From WVZL01 sp041862375 (GTDB taxonomy: Bacteria; Acidobacteriota; Aminicenantia; Aminicenantales; Aminicenantaceae): a stretch of DNA of 22,892 bases. Both the position numbers and the translations under genes were made by a program. Numbering within the stretch: position 1 is the first letter of the stretch; each line of letters begins with the position of its first letter. The notes beneath the pieces were generated by a model. That model had not been told where the DNA came from. It did not search any database and worked only from the letters and a program-made list of their open reading frames with translations. Below are positions 15,889 to 22,892 of the stretch, piece by piece. The DNA lies in assembly GCA_041862375.1 (NCBI GenBank), contig JBGVTE010000098.1, positions 1-22,892 on the forward strand, read 5' to 3'.

Positions 15889-17115
15889 CTATAAGCTTTT
15901 TCTCAGAGCATTAGCTATTGACATTTTTGATGCCACTATTGCCGGATAGAGGCCTACGAGCAGAGTAAAAAAGAAGACAGCCACAGGGTAAATGATATAC
16001 TGCTGGATGTGGATGACAGGGTAAAGCATTTCGTACATGGTTGTGCCTGCAAATTCGATGCCCCTGTAGTCGATGCCAGTCTTGGTAACTATAAATGTGA
16101 TGATAAAGCCGAGTGTGATTCCCATGACTATACTTAAGATGGATAGAGCCCCTGCCTCGAAAACAACCAATCGTCTGACTCCAGACGGTCTCGTTCCGAC
16201 CGCGCGAATGACTCCGAATTCAAACATTCGTTCATAAAGCGACATGAACAGTGTGTTGATGATGCCAAAAGCAACGATGCCAAAAAGGATGACAGCCATG
16301 ATCACGAGTGAAATCCAGAACAGACCGAGGACTGCTTTTAGCTGAGGAAGAAGCGTCGCCCAGCTCACAGCCTCGTTGTCGTCAACGGAATATTTTTCCC
16401 AGAAGGTGTTGTCTTCTTTTGTAGCGAATTTGATATCCTTAAATTTGATAGCAATTTCGTGAACCTCATTGGCGATGCCCAGCATCTTTTGGGCTTGCGA
16501 AAGCCTGACAAAGGCAAGCCCGCTGTCTATCTCTTTTATGTTAAAGTGATAAATCCCAGAAATACGGAACATTTCCTGAGCAAGGTCTCCGCTTTCTGCC
16601 TGGGAAACAGTTATTACTACTCTGTCTCCCCTTGCAACCTCAAGCAACTCAGCAAGTTCACTCCCGATGACAATATCCCTCACGTTGTCTCCTTCAAAGA
16701 AACTTCCTTCTTTGATGGCATCATCTATTTGAGAGAGATGCTTTTCTGTTTCGGGCGAAATGCCGAAGAACATGACAGAACTGACATTTGCTGGAGATGT
16801 AATCATGCCGAAGCTCGCGGTGCGGAGTGTGAAACGGTCGATGGCTTCTTCCTTCTCGAGATTCGAGACGACTTGATTCAGATTGTTTATGGTTCTTTCT
16901 ACTTCCTGAGTGAGGCGGAATTCATTGCGGTGGATCTGTCCTTCCCCCAGAAACGACGTTGTCGCTGATTTGATCATGTTGTCTTTCATCCCGACCATGA
17001 GTGCATCAGTAAATATCATCGAAGCAAGGCCAATGCCTATAGCGATACCGGCAATGATTGTCCGCCGCTTATTCCTGAAAATGTTTCGCCAGGCAAGTTT
17101 TATGTCAAACCACAT
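15889..17115 (-). CDS. FtsX/LolCE-type ABC permease (second of pair)
   Basis: A 408-residue permease with the type VII ABC layout: one N-terminal membrane helix (about 19-40), a large periplasmic MacB-type core domain (about 41-260), then three helices (about 262-290, 318-343, 373-393) forming the FtsX domain. The cytoplasmic coupling segment YERMFEFGVIRAVGTRP lies at 294-310. It is homologous to the permease encoded 8 nt upstream, and the two probably form a heterodimer as in LolCE. It contains no site that tells the substrate. Confidence 0.94.
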   Translation of the reverse strand: MWFDIKLAWRNIFRNKRRTIIAGIAIGIGLASMIFTDALMVGMKDNMIKSATTSFLGEGQIHRNEFRLTQEVERTINNLNQVVSNLEKEEAIDRFTLRTASFGMITSPANVSSVMFFGISPETEKHLSQIDDAIKEGSFFEGDNVRDIVIGSELAELLEVARGDRVVITVSQAESGDLAQEMFRISGIYHFNIKEIDSGLAFVRLSQAQKMLGIANEVHEIAIKFKDIKFATKEDNTFWEKYSVDDNEAVSWATLLPQLKAVLGLFWISLVIMAVILFGIVAFGIINTLFMSLYERMFEFGVIRAVGTRPSGVRRLVVFEAGALSILSIVMGITLGFIITFIVTKTGIDYRGIEFAGTTMYEMLYPVIHIQQYIIYPVAVFFFTLLVGLYPAIVASKMSIANALRKSL

Positions 17116-17123
17116 TTTTCCCC

Positions 17124-18347
17124 CTAATGAATCCTCATAGTCTTGGCCGGTTCTGTTTTTGCAGCTTTGATAGCCGGAAACAAACTGACCAGAATTGCGG
17201 ATATGAAAACAGTAACAGCCGGAATGGTAAAACTTCTGACATTAACCTCGGCATACATTGTCTCAAACTTCATCCCTCCATAGGTGAAGGCCTGTCCATA
17301 GCTTATCCCATGTGTGGAGAGAAAGGAGTTGGCTGCCAATCCAAGCCCAGTCCCGATGATGAGGCAGAAAATTGCGAGGATTATCACCTCGAGAAGCACT
17401 AGCCTAATTATATGGGAAGGCTTTGTGCCTACAGCTTTCAGGACACCGTATTCCCGCCGCCTTTCGAGCACGGACATGAGCACGGTATTCAACACTCCTA
17501 CAGCGACAATAATGACGATGATGATAAGCATCCACCACATGCCTGCCTGGTCAGCCTTCATGGCATCATAGAAAGCTTTGGCAAAAACCTGCCAAGTAGC
17601 GACGGATAATTCAGGGACTTTGATCTTTTCGGTGAGAAGACTGTTGATTTTAGTGACATCGCCAAGCTTTTTTACAGTGATAGCGATTTCATGGATCCTC
17701 CCTTCTAGGACCAGTAGTTCCTGAGCATCTCTAATATGGAGGTAAAACGACACGCGGTCACTGATATCATCACCGCTTGAAGATAAACCGATAATTTTGT
17801 AGAGATCGTTGGCAATAGAACCGTCAGCTGCCTGGGAAATGATAACGATTTCATCATCGACCTTGGCTTTGAGAATCTCGGCAAGTCCTTTGCCGATAAT
17901 GACTTCTTTTGAGGGAAGAGGTGAGAAATTTCTGCCTTCGATAATTTTTGTGTTGAATTGAGTGGTTTTTGTTTCCTTTAAAGGATCAATCCCTATAATC
18001 TGGACACCCGCGCTCTTTTCTCCGACCGAAGCCAGGCCTGCTGAGTAGAGTCGGTGACTCCAGGATTGTATGCTTTTTGTATTATCAAGAGTTTTGTCAA
18101 TATTTGAAGCTTCATCGATGGTTTTATAGAGGGAAGGGCGGTCAAGGTAAGTTTTCTCATGAATCTGGATGTGGCCCAGGCGATTGCGGGTGAATGTGTC
18201 GATGATATTGTTGTAAGCCCCGTCTGACCACCCGATAAAAATAACAGCCAGGACAAAACCGATCATCATGCTCAGGCCTGTGAGAATGGTCCGGCGCCTC
18301 TGCCTTAAAATGTTCCGGAATGCCATCTTTAGAATAAGCATGTTCAA
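17124..18347 (-). CDS. FtsX/LolCE-type ABC permease (first of pair)
   Basis: A 407-residue paralogue of the downstream permease. Helices lie at about 20-40, 270-292, 318-340 and 373-393; a periplasmic MacB-type core domain fills about 45-265. The coupling segment LERRREYGVLKAVGTKP is at 294-310. Its ATG overlaps the TGA of the LolA-like gene (ATGA), with GAGGA upstream. In LolCDE one permease receives the substrate and the other contacts LolA. The directly upstream LolA-like gene suggests a similar hand-over here; that is inference from family and position. Confidence 0.94.
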   Translation of the reverse strand: MNMLILKMAFRNILRQRRRTILTGLSMMIGFVLAVIFIGWSDGAYNNIIDTFTRNRLGHIQIHEKTYLDRPSLYKTIDEASNIDKTLDNTKSIQSWSHRLYSAGLASVGEKSAGVQIIGIDPLKETKTTQFNTKIIEGRNFSPLPSKEVIIGKGLAEILKAKVDDEIVIISQAADGSIANDLYKIIGLSSSGDDISDRVSFYLHIRDAQELLVLEGRIHEIAITVKKLGDVTKINSLLTEKIKVPELSVATWQVFAKAFYDAMKADQAGMWWMLIIIVIIVAVGVLNTVLMSVLERRREYGVLKAVGTKPSHIIRLVLLEVIILAIFCLIIGTGLGLAANSFLSTHGISYGQAFTYGGMKFETMYAEVNVRSFTIPAVTVFISAILVSLFPAIKAAKTEPAKTMRIH

Positions 18348-19114
18348 ATCCTCTTTCGCAGGTTTCTGAGGGTGAAAATATCTTTGGCGGTATTTGTATC
18401 GAATGCCGCTTCAAGGTAGCGGAGAACTGTTTTGTGGCCTTGTTTGGTCTTCGGGATCAATTCCATGACTGAGGGGATTTCTCGTTTTCCGAAGATTTTT
18501 ATATCCTTGAATAAGGCCTCCCTCATCAGTTTTCCTTTCTCATCGTAATATTTCTGCCAGAGGGGTATGTAGTCTTGTTCGCGGACAGCAATAACGATGT
18601 GCCCCCAGACAATAGGCAAGCCTTCTTTGGGAATACATTTAACATAGAGTGCGCCTTCTTCAGGATTTTCGGGGGTAGTCATCTCGAAGTGGTAGGATTC
18701 GAGGAAGGTAAATTCTTTAACCAGATCATCGTTTGTGAAATCCGACCCCATCCAGGAACTCATCATCATTGAAGGAGGAATTTTCATAACTTTGTTTGTT
18801 TTGGGGAGAAAATTCCACATTTCATTCCCGATCCTGAGTGTGGCAATTCCTCGTTCCTTTTTCGGCTCGAGAATTCTTATAAAAGTTTTGTCCATGCCCA
18901 TACTCCAGGCATTCATTTTCAGTGTCCTCTTCCAGTGCGGGGTGATAATTTCCATTTCTACGAGCGCCTCGCTGGTGTTGCTCCTGTAGAGCTCATCCAT
19001 TTTTTTTACGATTTTTTCTGCCTCGTTTTCTTCCCCATTTAGGCTATTTGAGAGAGAAGCAGCCAGGATGCAGATTACAAGCGCAGTATAGAAAATCATG
19101 GTAGGCTTTTTCAT
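18344..19114 (-). CDS. LolA-like periplasmic lipid/lipoprotein carrier
   Basis: A 256-residue exported protein of the 'outer membrane lipoprotein-sorting protein' type (PF17131-like). A signal peptide covers about 1-27. The conserved central run holds KIPPSMM 111-117, SWMGSDFTNDDLV 120-132 and WNFLPKTNKV 100-109, which is characteristic of this group. The half-barrel would shield an acyl chain while crossing the periplasm. It differs from E. coli LolA in sequence and is longer, so its cargo may be another lipid-like molecule. Its ATG overlaps the TetR stop (ATGA) behind a strong GAGGAGG, and it precedes the two permeases with the same overlap. Confidence 0.9.
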   Translation of the reverse strand: MKKPTMIFYTALVICILAASLSNSLNGEENEAEKIVKKMDELYRSNTSEALVEMEIITPHWKRTLKMNAWSMGMDKTFIRILEPKKERGIATLRIGNEMWNFLPKTNKVMKIPPSMMMSSWMGSDFTNDDLVKEFTFLESYHFEMTTPENPEEGALYVKCIPKEGLPIVWGHIVIAVREQDYIPLWQKYYDEKGKLMREALFKDIKIFGKREIPSVMELIPKTKQGHKTVLRYLEAAFDTNTAKDIFTLRNLRKRI

Positions 19115-19758
19115 GTGGGCCTCCTCTTTTTTTGCGCAATATCATTTTTGGCTCTTTCCTTTTTTAATCCTGTAAGGATTATTTCAGCTGTCACATCGAA
19201 GCTTTCTTCAATAGTAAAAAGCTTTGGATCGGTTATCCATTGAACCATTTCTCCATCGAGGGCACCGAGGATGACGGATGCGACAATTTTTGTGTTCACG
19301 GGGTATATCTTTCCCTTGGCCACGCATTCATCGAGGATATCCTTTATCATCTTGCGATTTTCATCATAAATTTTTTTGAGGCTGAAGGTAGCTTTCTTGT
19401 CTTTATTCCGGATTCCCTCTGCCCAGAAATCAATCATAATTTCTAGGTGATTTCTGAATTCACTCGAGAATATTTCCTTCCATGCATCAAAGAGGAATTT
19501 AAGTTTTTCGAGCGGATCATCGACCGAACTCATGCGTCTGGCAATGATATTCTCTGCCTTTTTCATGACGTAATAAAAAGCGGCAATAAAAATTTCATCT
19601 TTACTCTTAAAGTATTCGTAAATGGTGCCTTTCCCTATTTCAGCTGCATCGGCTATGTCGACCATTTTTGTAGCGACTATTCCTTTTTTAGCGAAGACAG
19701 GGATGGCGGCTTCCAGGATTTTCTCCCTTTTTTCTTTTTTATCAACAACTTTAGGCAT
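19111..19758 (-). CDS. TetR-family repressor of the LolA-ABC-OMP operon
   Basis: From ATG 19758 the protein has 215 residues. A TetR helix-turn-helix occupies about 12-58 (REKILEAAIPVFAKKG, then IGKGTIYEYFKSKDEIF 41-57), and a ligand/dimer domain fills the rest. The frame remains open to a TTG at 19797, but that start would place the palindromic operator inside the coding sequence and add 13 residues before the HTH; ATG 19758 gives normal TetR spacing. AAGG lies 11 nt upstream, a little far. It is the first gene of a six-gene operon whose members overlap or nearly touch, so it probably represses itself and the transporter until a ligand, perhaps the transported lipid, binds. The ligand is unknown. 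Confidence 0.93.
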   Translation of the reverse strand: MPKVVDKKEKREKILEAAIPVFAKKGIVATKMVDIADAAEIGKGTIYEYFKSKDEIFIAAFYYVMKKAENIIARRMSSVDDPLEKLKFLFDAWKEIFSSEFRNHLEIMIDFWAEGIRNKDKKATFSLKKIYDENRKMIKDILDECVAKGKIYPVNTKIVASVILGALDGEMVQWITDPKLFTIEESFDVTAEIILTGLKKERAKNDIAQKKRRPT

Positions 19759-19778
19759 GATTGGCGCCGCCTTATTAA

Positions 19779-19796
19779 TGACTGACAGTTCGGTCA
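19779..19796. promoter_or_regulatory. Palindromic TetR-type operator
   Basis: TGACTGACAGTTCGGTCA is an 18-bp imperfect palindrome with 6 of 9 base pairs symmetrical (TGAC-x-GA...TC-x-GTCA). This is the usual form of TetR-family operators. It covers the expected transcription start of the promoter at 19803-19831, so binding would block initiation. It ends 20 nt before the TetR ATG. Confidence 0.7.
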
Positions 19797-19802
19797 ATTA
19801 TA

Positions 19803-19831
19803 ATTTTAACTCTAAAAATTCCCATCGTCAA
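19803..19831 (-). promoter_or_regulatory. Sigma-70 promoter of the tetR operon
   Basis: On the minus strand, TTGACG (plus-strand 19826-19831) and TAAAAT (19803-19808) are separated by exactly 17 nt. Each box matches consensus in 5 of 6 positions. The start would fall near 19796, at the edge of the palindromic operator. Confidence 0.75.
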
Positions 19832-19930
19832 CTTCTCTGTACATATTGTAAGCGTCTTTTTTTCCGTGATAAGGAAAGAAAAGCGTGGGTATACGGTGAA
19901 GAAGGTCGTATGAAGGCTGAGCGTGGTTCT

Positions 19931-20065
19931 GGGGTCAGGCTTTATTACGAAAAGATGCCCAAAGCATAAAATCTATTCCAATGCTCACCATAATGACAAA
20001 GCCTGATCCCGGGGGAAGAGCGAAGCCTGAATCGAGCAGCTTTGGCTCGCTGGGGCAAAGCGAGC
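19931..20065. repeat. REP-like inverted repeat plus hairpin
   Basis: GGGGTCAGGCTTT (19931-19943) and AAAGCCTGATCCC (19998-20010) are inverted copies with one mismatch, about 54 nt apart. Both are flanked inside by TTA/TAA-type runs. A separate hairpin follows: GCTCGCT 20045-20051, loop GGGGCAA, AGCGAGC 20059-20065. The arms share the GGGGWCRGGYT core with the element at 13615-13770, so both probably belong to one dispersed family. No transposase is visible. Confidence 0.6.
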
Positions 20066-20147
20066 GTGCCTTCAAGCCCTATGCCCATAGCTCAATGACT
20101 ATTTTAATTTTCATCACGGAAAAAAAGATGCTTCAGTACATATTTCC

Positions 20148-20176
20148 TTGTCATTTAGTAAGATTTGATTTATCAA
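20148..20176 (+). promoter_or_regulatory. Possible sigma-70 promoter of the Nudix gene
   Basis: TTGTCA at 20148-20153 and TATCAA at 20171-20176 with a 17-nt spacer. Transcription would begin near 20183, about 34 nt before the ATG. Box matches are moderate and the region is AT-rich. Confidence 0.35.
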
Positions 20177-20216
20177 TAGAGAATAAAAGAAGAGATATTT
20201 CGATAAAAAAACGACA

Positions 20217-20864
20217 ATGGAAAGGTTGCTCTTTACAGAAAAAGCTCTCCAATTTCTCAAAAAAGAGCTCAAAGGTCCCAAGCCGGGTCTGATAGCCCAG
20301 TTAAAAATGGTCACCAATCCCAGACCAGGAGATCAGATGTATTCTGAGGTAGAGGATTCGAGCTTTAAGGCTGGGGTTCTTGTTCTGCTCTATCCGTGGA
20401 GGAATCAATTACACCTGGTGTTAACCCGGCGCACTGATCGGGTGGAATTTCATCAAGGCCAGATTTCCTTTCCAGGAGGAAGACAGGAACCAGGAGAGAG
20501 CTTTGAGCAAGCTGCCCTGAGGGAGGCCCGTGAGGAGTTAGAAATACTTCCAGAGTCAATTCGGATTCTAGGCGAATTGACACCTCTATATATTCCTCCG
20601 AGCAACTATTGCATTTATCCTGTTGTTGCCACAGCCAACAAACGACCTGACTTTAGACCTTCATTGCTTGAAGTAGCTGAAGTGATCGAAGTTCCCCTAG
20701 GTCATTTGCTCGATCCACAAAATACTCTCAAGGAAACTTGGACTATCCGGAGTTCTGACGTTATGGTTCCTTTCTATTTTTTCAAAGGGCATAAGATTTG
20801 GGGAGCTACAGCAATGGTAATCGCTGAGTTGCTTGAATTGCTGGATAGGTTTATCTACAAGTAA
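20217..20864 (+). CDS. Nudix hydrolase, CoA-pyrophosphatase type
   Basis: A 215-residue cytoplasmic hydrolase of the NudL/PCD1 group, which cleaves CoA or CoA esters to phosphopantetheine and adenosine 3',5'-bisphosphate. The group's signature before the Nudix box is present: LTRRTDRVEFHQGQISFPGG (69-88). The Nudix box runs 88-110: G88, E94, R102-E103, E106-E107. The late Gly of the box (EExG) is Glu here (EELEI), a variant position not needed for metal binding. The segment PSNYCIYPVVA (128-138) also fits the group. ATG 20217 has no strong Shine-Dalgarno, only a purine run further up. It appears monocistronic. CoA specificity is by motif; a related nucleotide substrate is possible. Confidence 0.88.
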   Translation: MERLLFTEKALQFLKKELKGPKPGLIAQLKMVTNPRPGDQMYSEVEDSSFKAGVLVLLYPWRNQLHLVLTRRTDRVEFHQGQISFPGGRQEPGESFEQAALREAREELEILPESIRILGELTPLYIPPSNYCIYPVVATANKRPDFRPSLLEVAEVIEVPLGHLLDPQNTLKETWTIRSSDVMVPFYFFKGHKIWGATAMVIAELLELLDRFIYK

Positions 20865-21064
20865 TAAAGTTGTGTCCCTAGAGCTTCCATTCATCAGGTC
20901 CTCCAGATCTGGCTGTTAATCGCATCCCTTCATATATCGTAACTCCCGACGGTCAGGCATACGTTTGAAATGCCTCTCATTCTTTGTGGGCGAAAATTGT
21001 CGGAAAAAATTACATTTTTTTTCACTCTCCTCCTTAACATTTATAAGCCTGGCAGAGTATATTA

Positions 21065-21622
21065 ATGTGGATGAAGAGCGAAGATGAGATGGTCGAGGCT
21101 GTGCTCGGAGGAGATAAACAATACTTTGAACTTCTTCTCCATCCCTATCGTCAAGGAATTTTGAACATGGCTTATCGAGTAACAGGTAATTTAGAAGAGG
21201 CAAAAGAAATATGCCAAGAGGCTTTTATTAAGATTTATCGTTATCTTGGAAAATTCAAAAAAGGGAAGAGTTTTAAAAGCTGGATCTATAAAATAACGAT
21301 GAATTCTACCTATGATTTTTTAAGAAAGAAAAAGAGGCACGAAGATTTATTGGAGTACCATAAAAGCTCGTTAGTCAATGCTGTCCGTGACCCTGAAGAT
21401 CTGTTTTCAAAAAAGGAAATGAAGCTTAAAGTTGAGAGTTTACTTAAAATTTTAAGCCCAAAAGAAAGAATGATTTTTCTTCTCAGGGATGGAGAAGGAT
21501 TTTCTATTAAAGAAACTTCTGATGCTCTCGGCTGTTCATCCATAAGTGTCCGAACTCATCTTTCCCAGGCACGCCGCAAGATAAGGGAAAGGTTCGAAGA
21601 AGTATATAGGGGCAGAAGGTGA
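21065..21622 (+). CDS. ECF-family RNA polymerase sigma factor
   Basis: A 185-residue sigma-70 family factor with only regions 2 and 4. Region 2 lies at about 24-92 (LLLHPYRQGILNMAYRVTGN, EICQEAFIKIYR 48-59, KSWIYKITMNSTYDFLRKKK 71-90) and region 4 at about 122-176 (LSPKERMIFLLRD, SVRTHLSQARRKIR). It is the first gene of a three-gene operon with an anti-sigma factor starting 4 nt after its stop. ATG 21065 and ATG 21071 are both possible; GCAGAG lies 8 nt before the first. The 200-nt gap upstream holds no promoter I can call. Confidence 0.94.
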   Translation: MWMKSEDEMVEAVLGGDKQYFELLLHPYRQGILNMAYRVTGNLEEAKEICQEAFIKIYRYLGKFKKGKSFKSWIYKITMNSTYDFLRKKKRHEDLLEYHKSSLVNAVRDPEDLFSKKEMKLKVESLLKILSPKERMIFLLRDGEGFSIKETSDALGCSSISVRTHLSQARRKIRERFEEVYRGRR

Positions 21623-21626
21623 GGCA

Positions 21627-22130
21627 GTGAGCTGTTATAAAGTCCAACGTTTGCTACCGCTCATGCTTGGCTCTGAGCTTTCTCGAAGGAAGATTCAAGC
21701 TATCAACGCCCATCTTAAGAAATGTTCAAAATGTAAGCAGGAATATGATTCCTATGTATTGTCTTTTGAGAGAACAAGAAAATTGCTTAGAAAAAACAGA
21801 CAAGATTGGCAAGAGTGGGAATGGCAGAGAGCAGTTAAGAATGCTTTAAAAGAAGAGCCATCTCGTGTCTATCCTCTTGCGCCATGGCCTTATAAAAAGG
21901 CTTGGGCTTATGTGGTAATGGCAGTGTTTACAGTTGTTCTTGCATTATTTATTGTAAGGCCTTCTTTTATCTGGGAAGAGAGAGAGTCAGAATCAGAAAT
22001 GATTTCAGAAATCAAAAAACCACCTTCTGGTCAGCAAGACATAATTTCTATGACTATAGTTTCCAAAGAAACGGGCATCAAGATTGTCTGGTTCTTCAAT
22101 AAAAATTTTGATTTAAAGGAGAAAAAATGA
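21627..22130 (+). CDS. Membrane zinc-finger anti-sigma factor
   Basis: A 167-residue anti-sigma factor for the ECF sigma encoded 4 nt upstream. The cytoplasmic part has the ZAS zinc motif H29-x3-C33-x2-C36 and an early Cys (C3). A single transmembrane helix is at about 92-110, and a periplasmic tail of some 55 residues follows, ending IVWFFNKNFDLKEKK. It should hold the sigma factor at the membrane until an envelope signal arrives. GTG 21627 follows AGAAGG, which overlaps the sigma stop. Its own stop overlaps the next gene by four bases (ATGA), so all three are coupled. Confidence 0.9.
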   Translation: MSCYKVQRLLPLMLGSELSRRKIQAINAHLKKCSKCKQEYDSYVLSFERTRKLLRKNRQDWQEWEWQRAVKNALKEEPSRVYPLAPWPYKKAWAYVVMAVFTVVLALFIVRPSFIWEERESESEMISEIKKPPSGQQDIISMTIVSKETGIKIVWFFNKNFDLKEKK

Positions 22131-22843
22131 GAAAGCTTGCGATTATTGTGTTAGGTATTTTTATATTAAGTGGAATAGCACAAGTTCTCTATTCCTCCCC
22201 TGGGAAGCCAGAGTTGAGAAAGGAGATAGTGAAAGTCAAGTACGTAGACGCTCAAGTGGCCCGCTCAGTTTTGGTGAAGTACATTAGTCCAAAGGGGAAA
22301 ATTCAGACTATTCGAGGTGAGAACAGGCTATTGATTGAGGATGTTCCGGAGATTATGGAAAAACTTCTTTCTATACTCAAGGAGCTTGACGTGCGCCCAG
22401 TCGATATACAGTTCAACATAGAAGTGATTTTAGGTTCGATGAAAAAAGCAGATTTGGATAAGGAGTTGAAATCTGACCCAGTAATGAGAGAGCTCCAGAG
22501 TGTCTTGAAGTTTAAATCTTATAAAATATTAGACTCATCTATCATAAAAGCTCAGGAGAATAAGTATTCTTCCCAAAGAATGGGAGGTGAGGGAATAAAC
22601 CTCAGACTTTACCTGCGCCCCCGCTATATAAAAGAAGAAAAAAGTGACATCTTTAATGTATACCTGGAGTTAGCACAGGATTTTGGCTTGAGTGCCGAGG
22701 GCAAAGAGAGAACATTAGGACTAATCAATACTACGCTGACTCTTAAGAGCGGTGAAAGGACAGTTGTAGGAGTTTCCAAACTTAATACTGATGAAGAAGA
22801 TAGAGCTTTAATCCTTATTCTTTCAGGGAAAGTTCTTAAATAA
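22127..22843 (+). CDS. Exported secretin-domain-like protein
   Basis: A 238-residue protein with a signal peptide (about 1-24). Residues about 33-95 resemble a secretin N1/NolW-type domain: KVKYVDAQVARSVLVKYIS, RGENRLLIEDVPEIM and LLSILKELDVRPVDIQF follow the usual pattern. Residues about 96-238 resemble the beta-rich start and end of a secretin core (INTTLTLKSGERTVVGV 200-216, ALILILSG 227-234). At this length a full membrane-spanning secretin gate is unlikely. It may be a small periplasmic ring or partner protein. It overlaps the anti-sigma stop (ATGA) behind AAAGGAG, so it may act in the signal path that frees the sigma factor or be its target. Function unknown. Confidence 0.78.
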   Translation: MRKLAIIVLGIFILSGIAQVLYSSPGKPELRKEIVKVKYVDAQVARSVLVKYISPKGKIQTIRGENRLLIEDVPEIMEKLLSILKELDVRPVDIQFNIEVILGSMKKADLDKELKSDPVMRELQSVLKFKSYKILDSSIIKAQENKYSSQRMGGEGINLRLYLRPRYIKEEKSDIFNVYLELAQDFGLSAEGKERTLGLINTTLTLKSGERTVVGVSKLNTDEEDRALILILSGKVLK

Positions 22844-22880
22844 ATTAAAAACTATCCTTGCATTTAATTATCTCTTTTCA

Positions 22881-22892
22881 TTGACATCTAAA
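22881..22892 (+). other. Possible -35 box at the window edge
   Basis: TTGACA at 22881-22886 is a perfect -35 hexamer 38 nt after the last stop codon. The -10 would lie outside the window, so this cannot be confirmed. Confidence 0.2.

Larger units (their letters stand above)
19798..20216. other. 419-nt divergent intergenic region with REP-like element
   Basis: The left end holds the tetR promoter and the right end a possible Nudix-gene promoter. Between them lies an inverted-repeat element and a hairpin. Open frames crossing this stretch lack Shine-Dalgarno sites and family features, so I see no gene here. Confidence 0.6.

Noticed and set aside
16459..16968. 169-codon plus-strand ORF antisense to the second permease
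   Set aside because: Long only because of codon bias of the opposite strand; Cys-rich unordered product with no domain.
19447..19785. 112-codon plus-strand ORF antisense to tetR
   Set aside because: Mirror of the TetR coding sequence, with no Shine-Dalgarno or family features.
20044..20058. TGGCTCGCTGGGGCA as a sigma-54 promoter for the Nudix gene
   Set aside because: GG-to-GC spacing is 11, not 12, and the site is part of a hairpin.
19622..20292. Overlapping plus-strand ORFs across the tetR upstream region
   Set aside because: They run through the promoter, operator and REP-like repeat and have no ribosome-binding site.
20865..21064. ECF autoregulatory promoter before the sigma gene
   Set aside because: No GGAAC-like -35 with a matching -10 could be found; only a short GGCAT/ATGCC dyad is seen.

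Overview
The window looks like a chromosomal piece of an uncultured, Gram-negative (diderm) bacterium. The best guess is an Acidobacteriota/'Aminicenantes'-type lineage. The reasons are an Oar-like TonB receptor with an N-terminal carboxypeptidase-regulatory domain, a sulfatase-like enzyme fused to TPRs, a GWxTD-domain protein, a zinc-ribbon Ser/Thr kinase and an FHA-GAF-AAA+ sigma-54 activator. Phylum assignment is inference from gene content; no rRNA or ribosomal protein gene is present. There are 17 protein genes (one cut by the window edge), no tRNA or rRNA gene and no CRISPR array.

Region 1 (1-6285) is regulatory. A membrane-anchored Ser/Thr kinase (minus strand, cut at base 1) diverges from a sigma-54 enhancer-binding protein that starts with an FHA phospho-peptide-binding domain. 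Next comes a two-gene minus-strand operon: a lipoprotein with an HExxH zinc-peptidase motif and an exported ankyrin-repeat protein. The 868-nt region between this operon and the following TonB receptor is the most striking part of the window. It holds two divergent, near-consensus sigma-54 promoters (-24 GG / -12 GC with exact spacing), one firing each way. Between them lie seven copies of TAGAC/GTCTA arranged as dyads. The activator gene sits about 2 kb away, so this looks like a complete, locally encoded sigma-54 circuit controlling a receptor and a peptidase/ankyrin pair.

Region 2 (6286-13612) holds the Oar-like TonB receptor with its structured leader, a strong rho-independent terminator, then an operon of sulfatase-superfamily-TPR and GWxTD-TPR exported proteins.

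Region 3 (13910-19831, minus strand) is a tight six-gene operon: TetR repressor, LolA-like periplasmic carrier, two FtsX-type ABC permeases, LolD-like ATPase, and an outer-membrane barrel. It has a textbook sigma-70 promoter and a palindromic operator that overlaps the expected transcription start. It reads as a self-regulated system moving a lipid-like substrate across the envelope.

Region 4 (19832-22892) has a REP-like repeat, a CoA-type Nudix hydrolase, and an ECF sigma / zinc anti-sigma / secretin-domain operon with overlapping genes. Two intergenic spaces (13613-13909 and 19925-20065) carry inverted-repeat elements of the GGGGWCRGGYT type.
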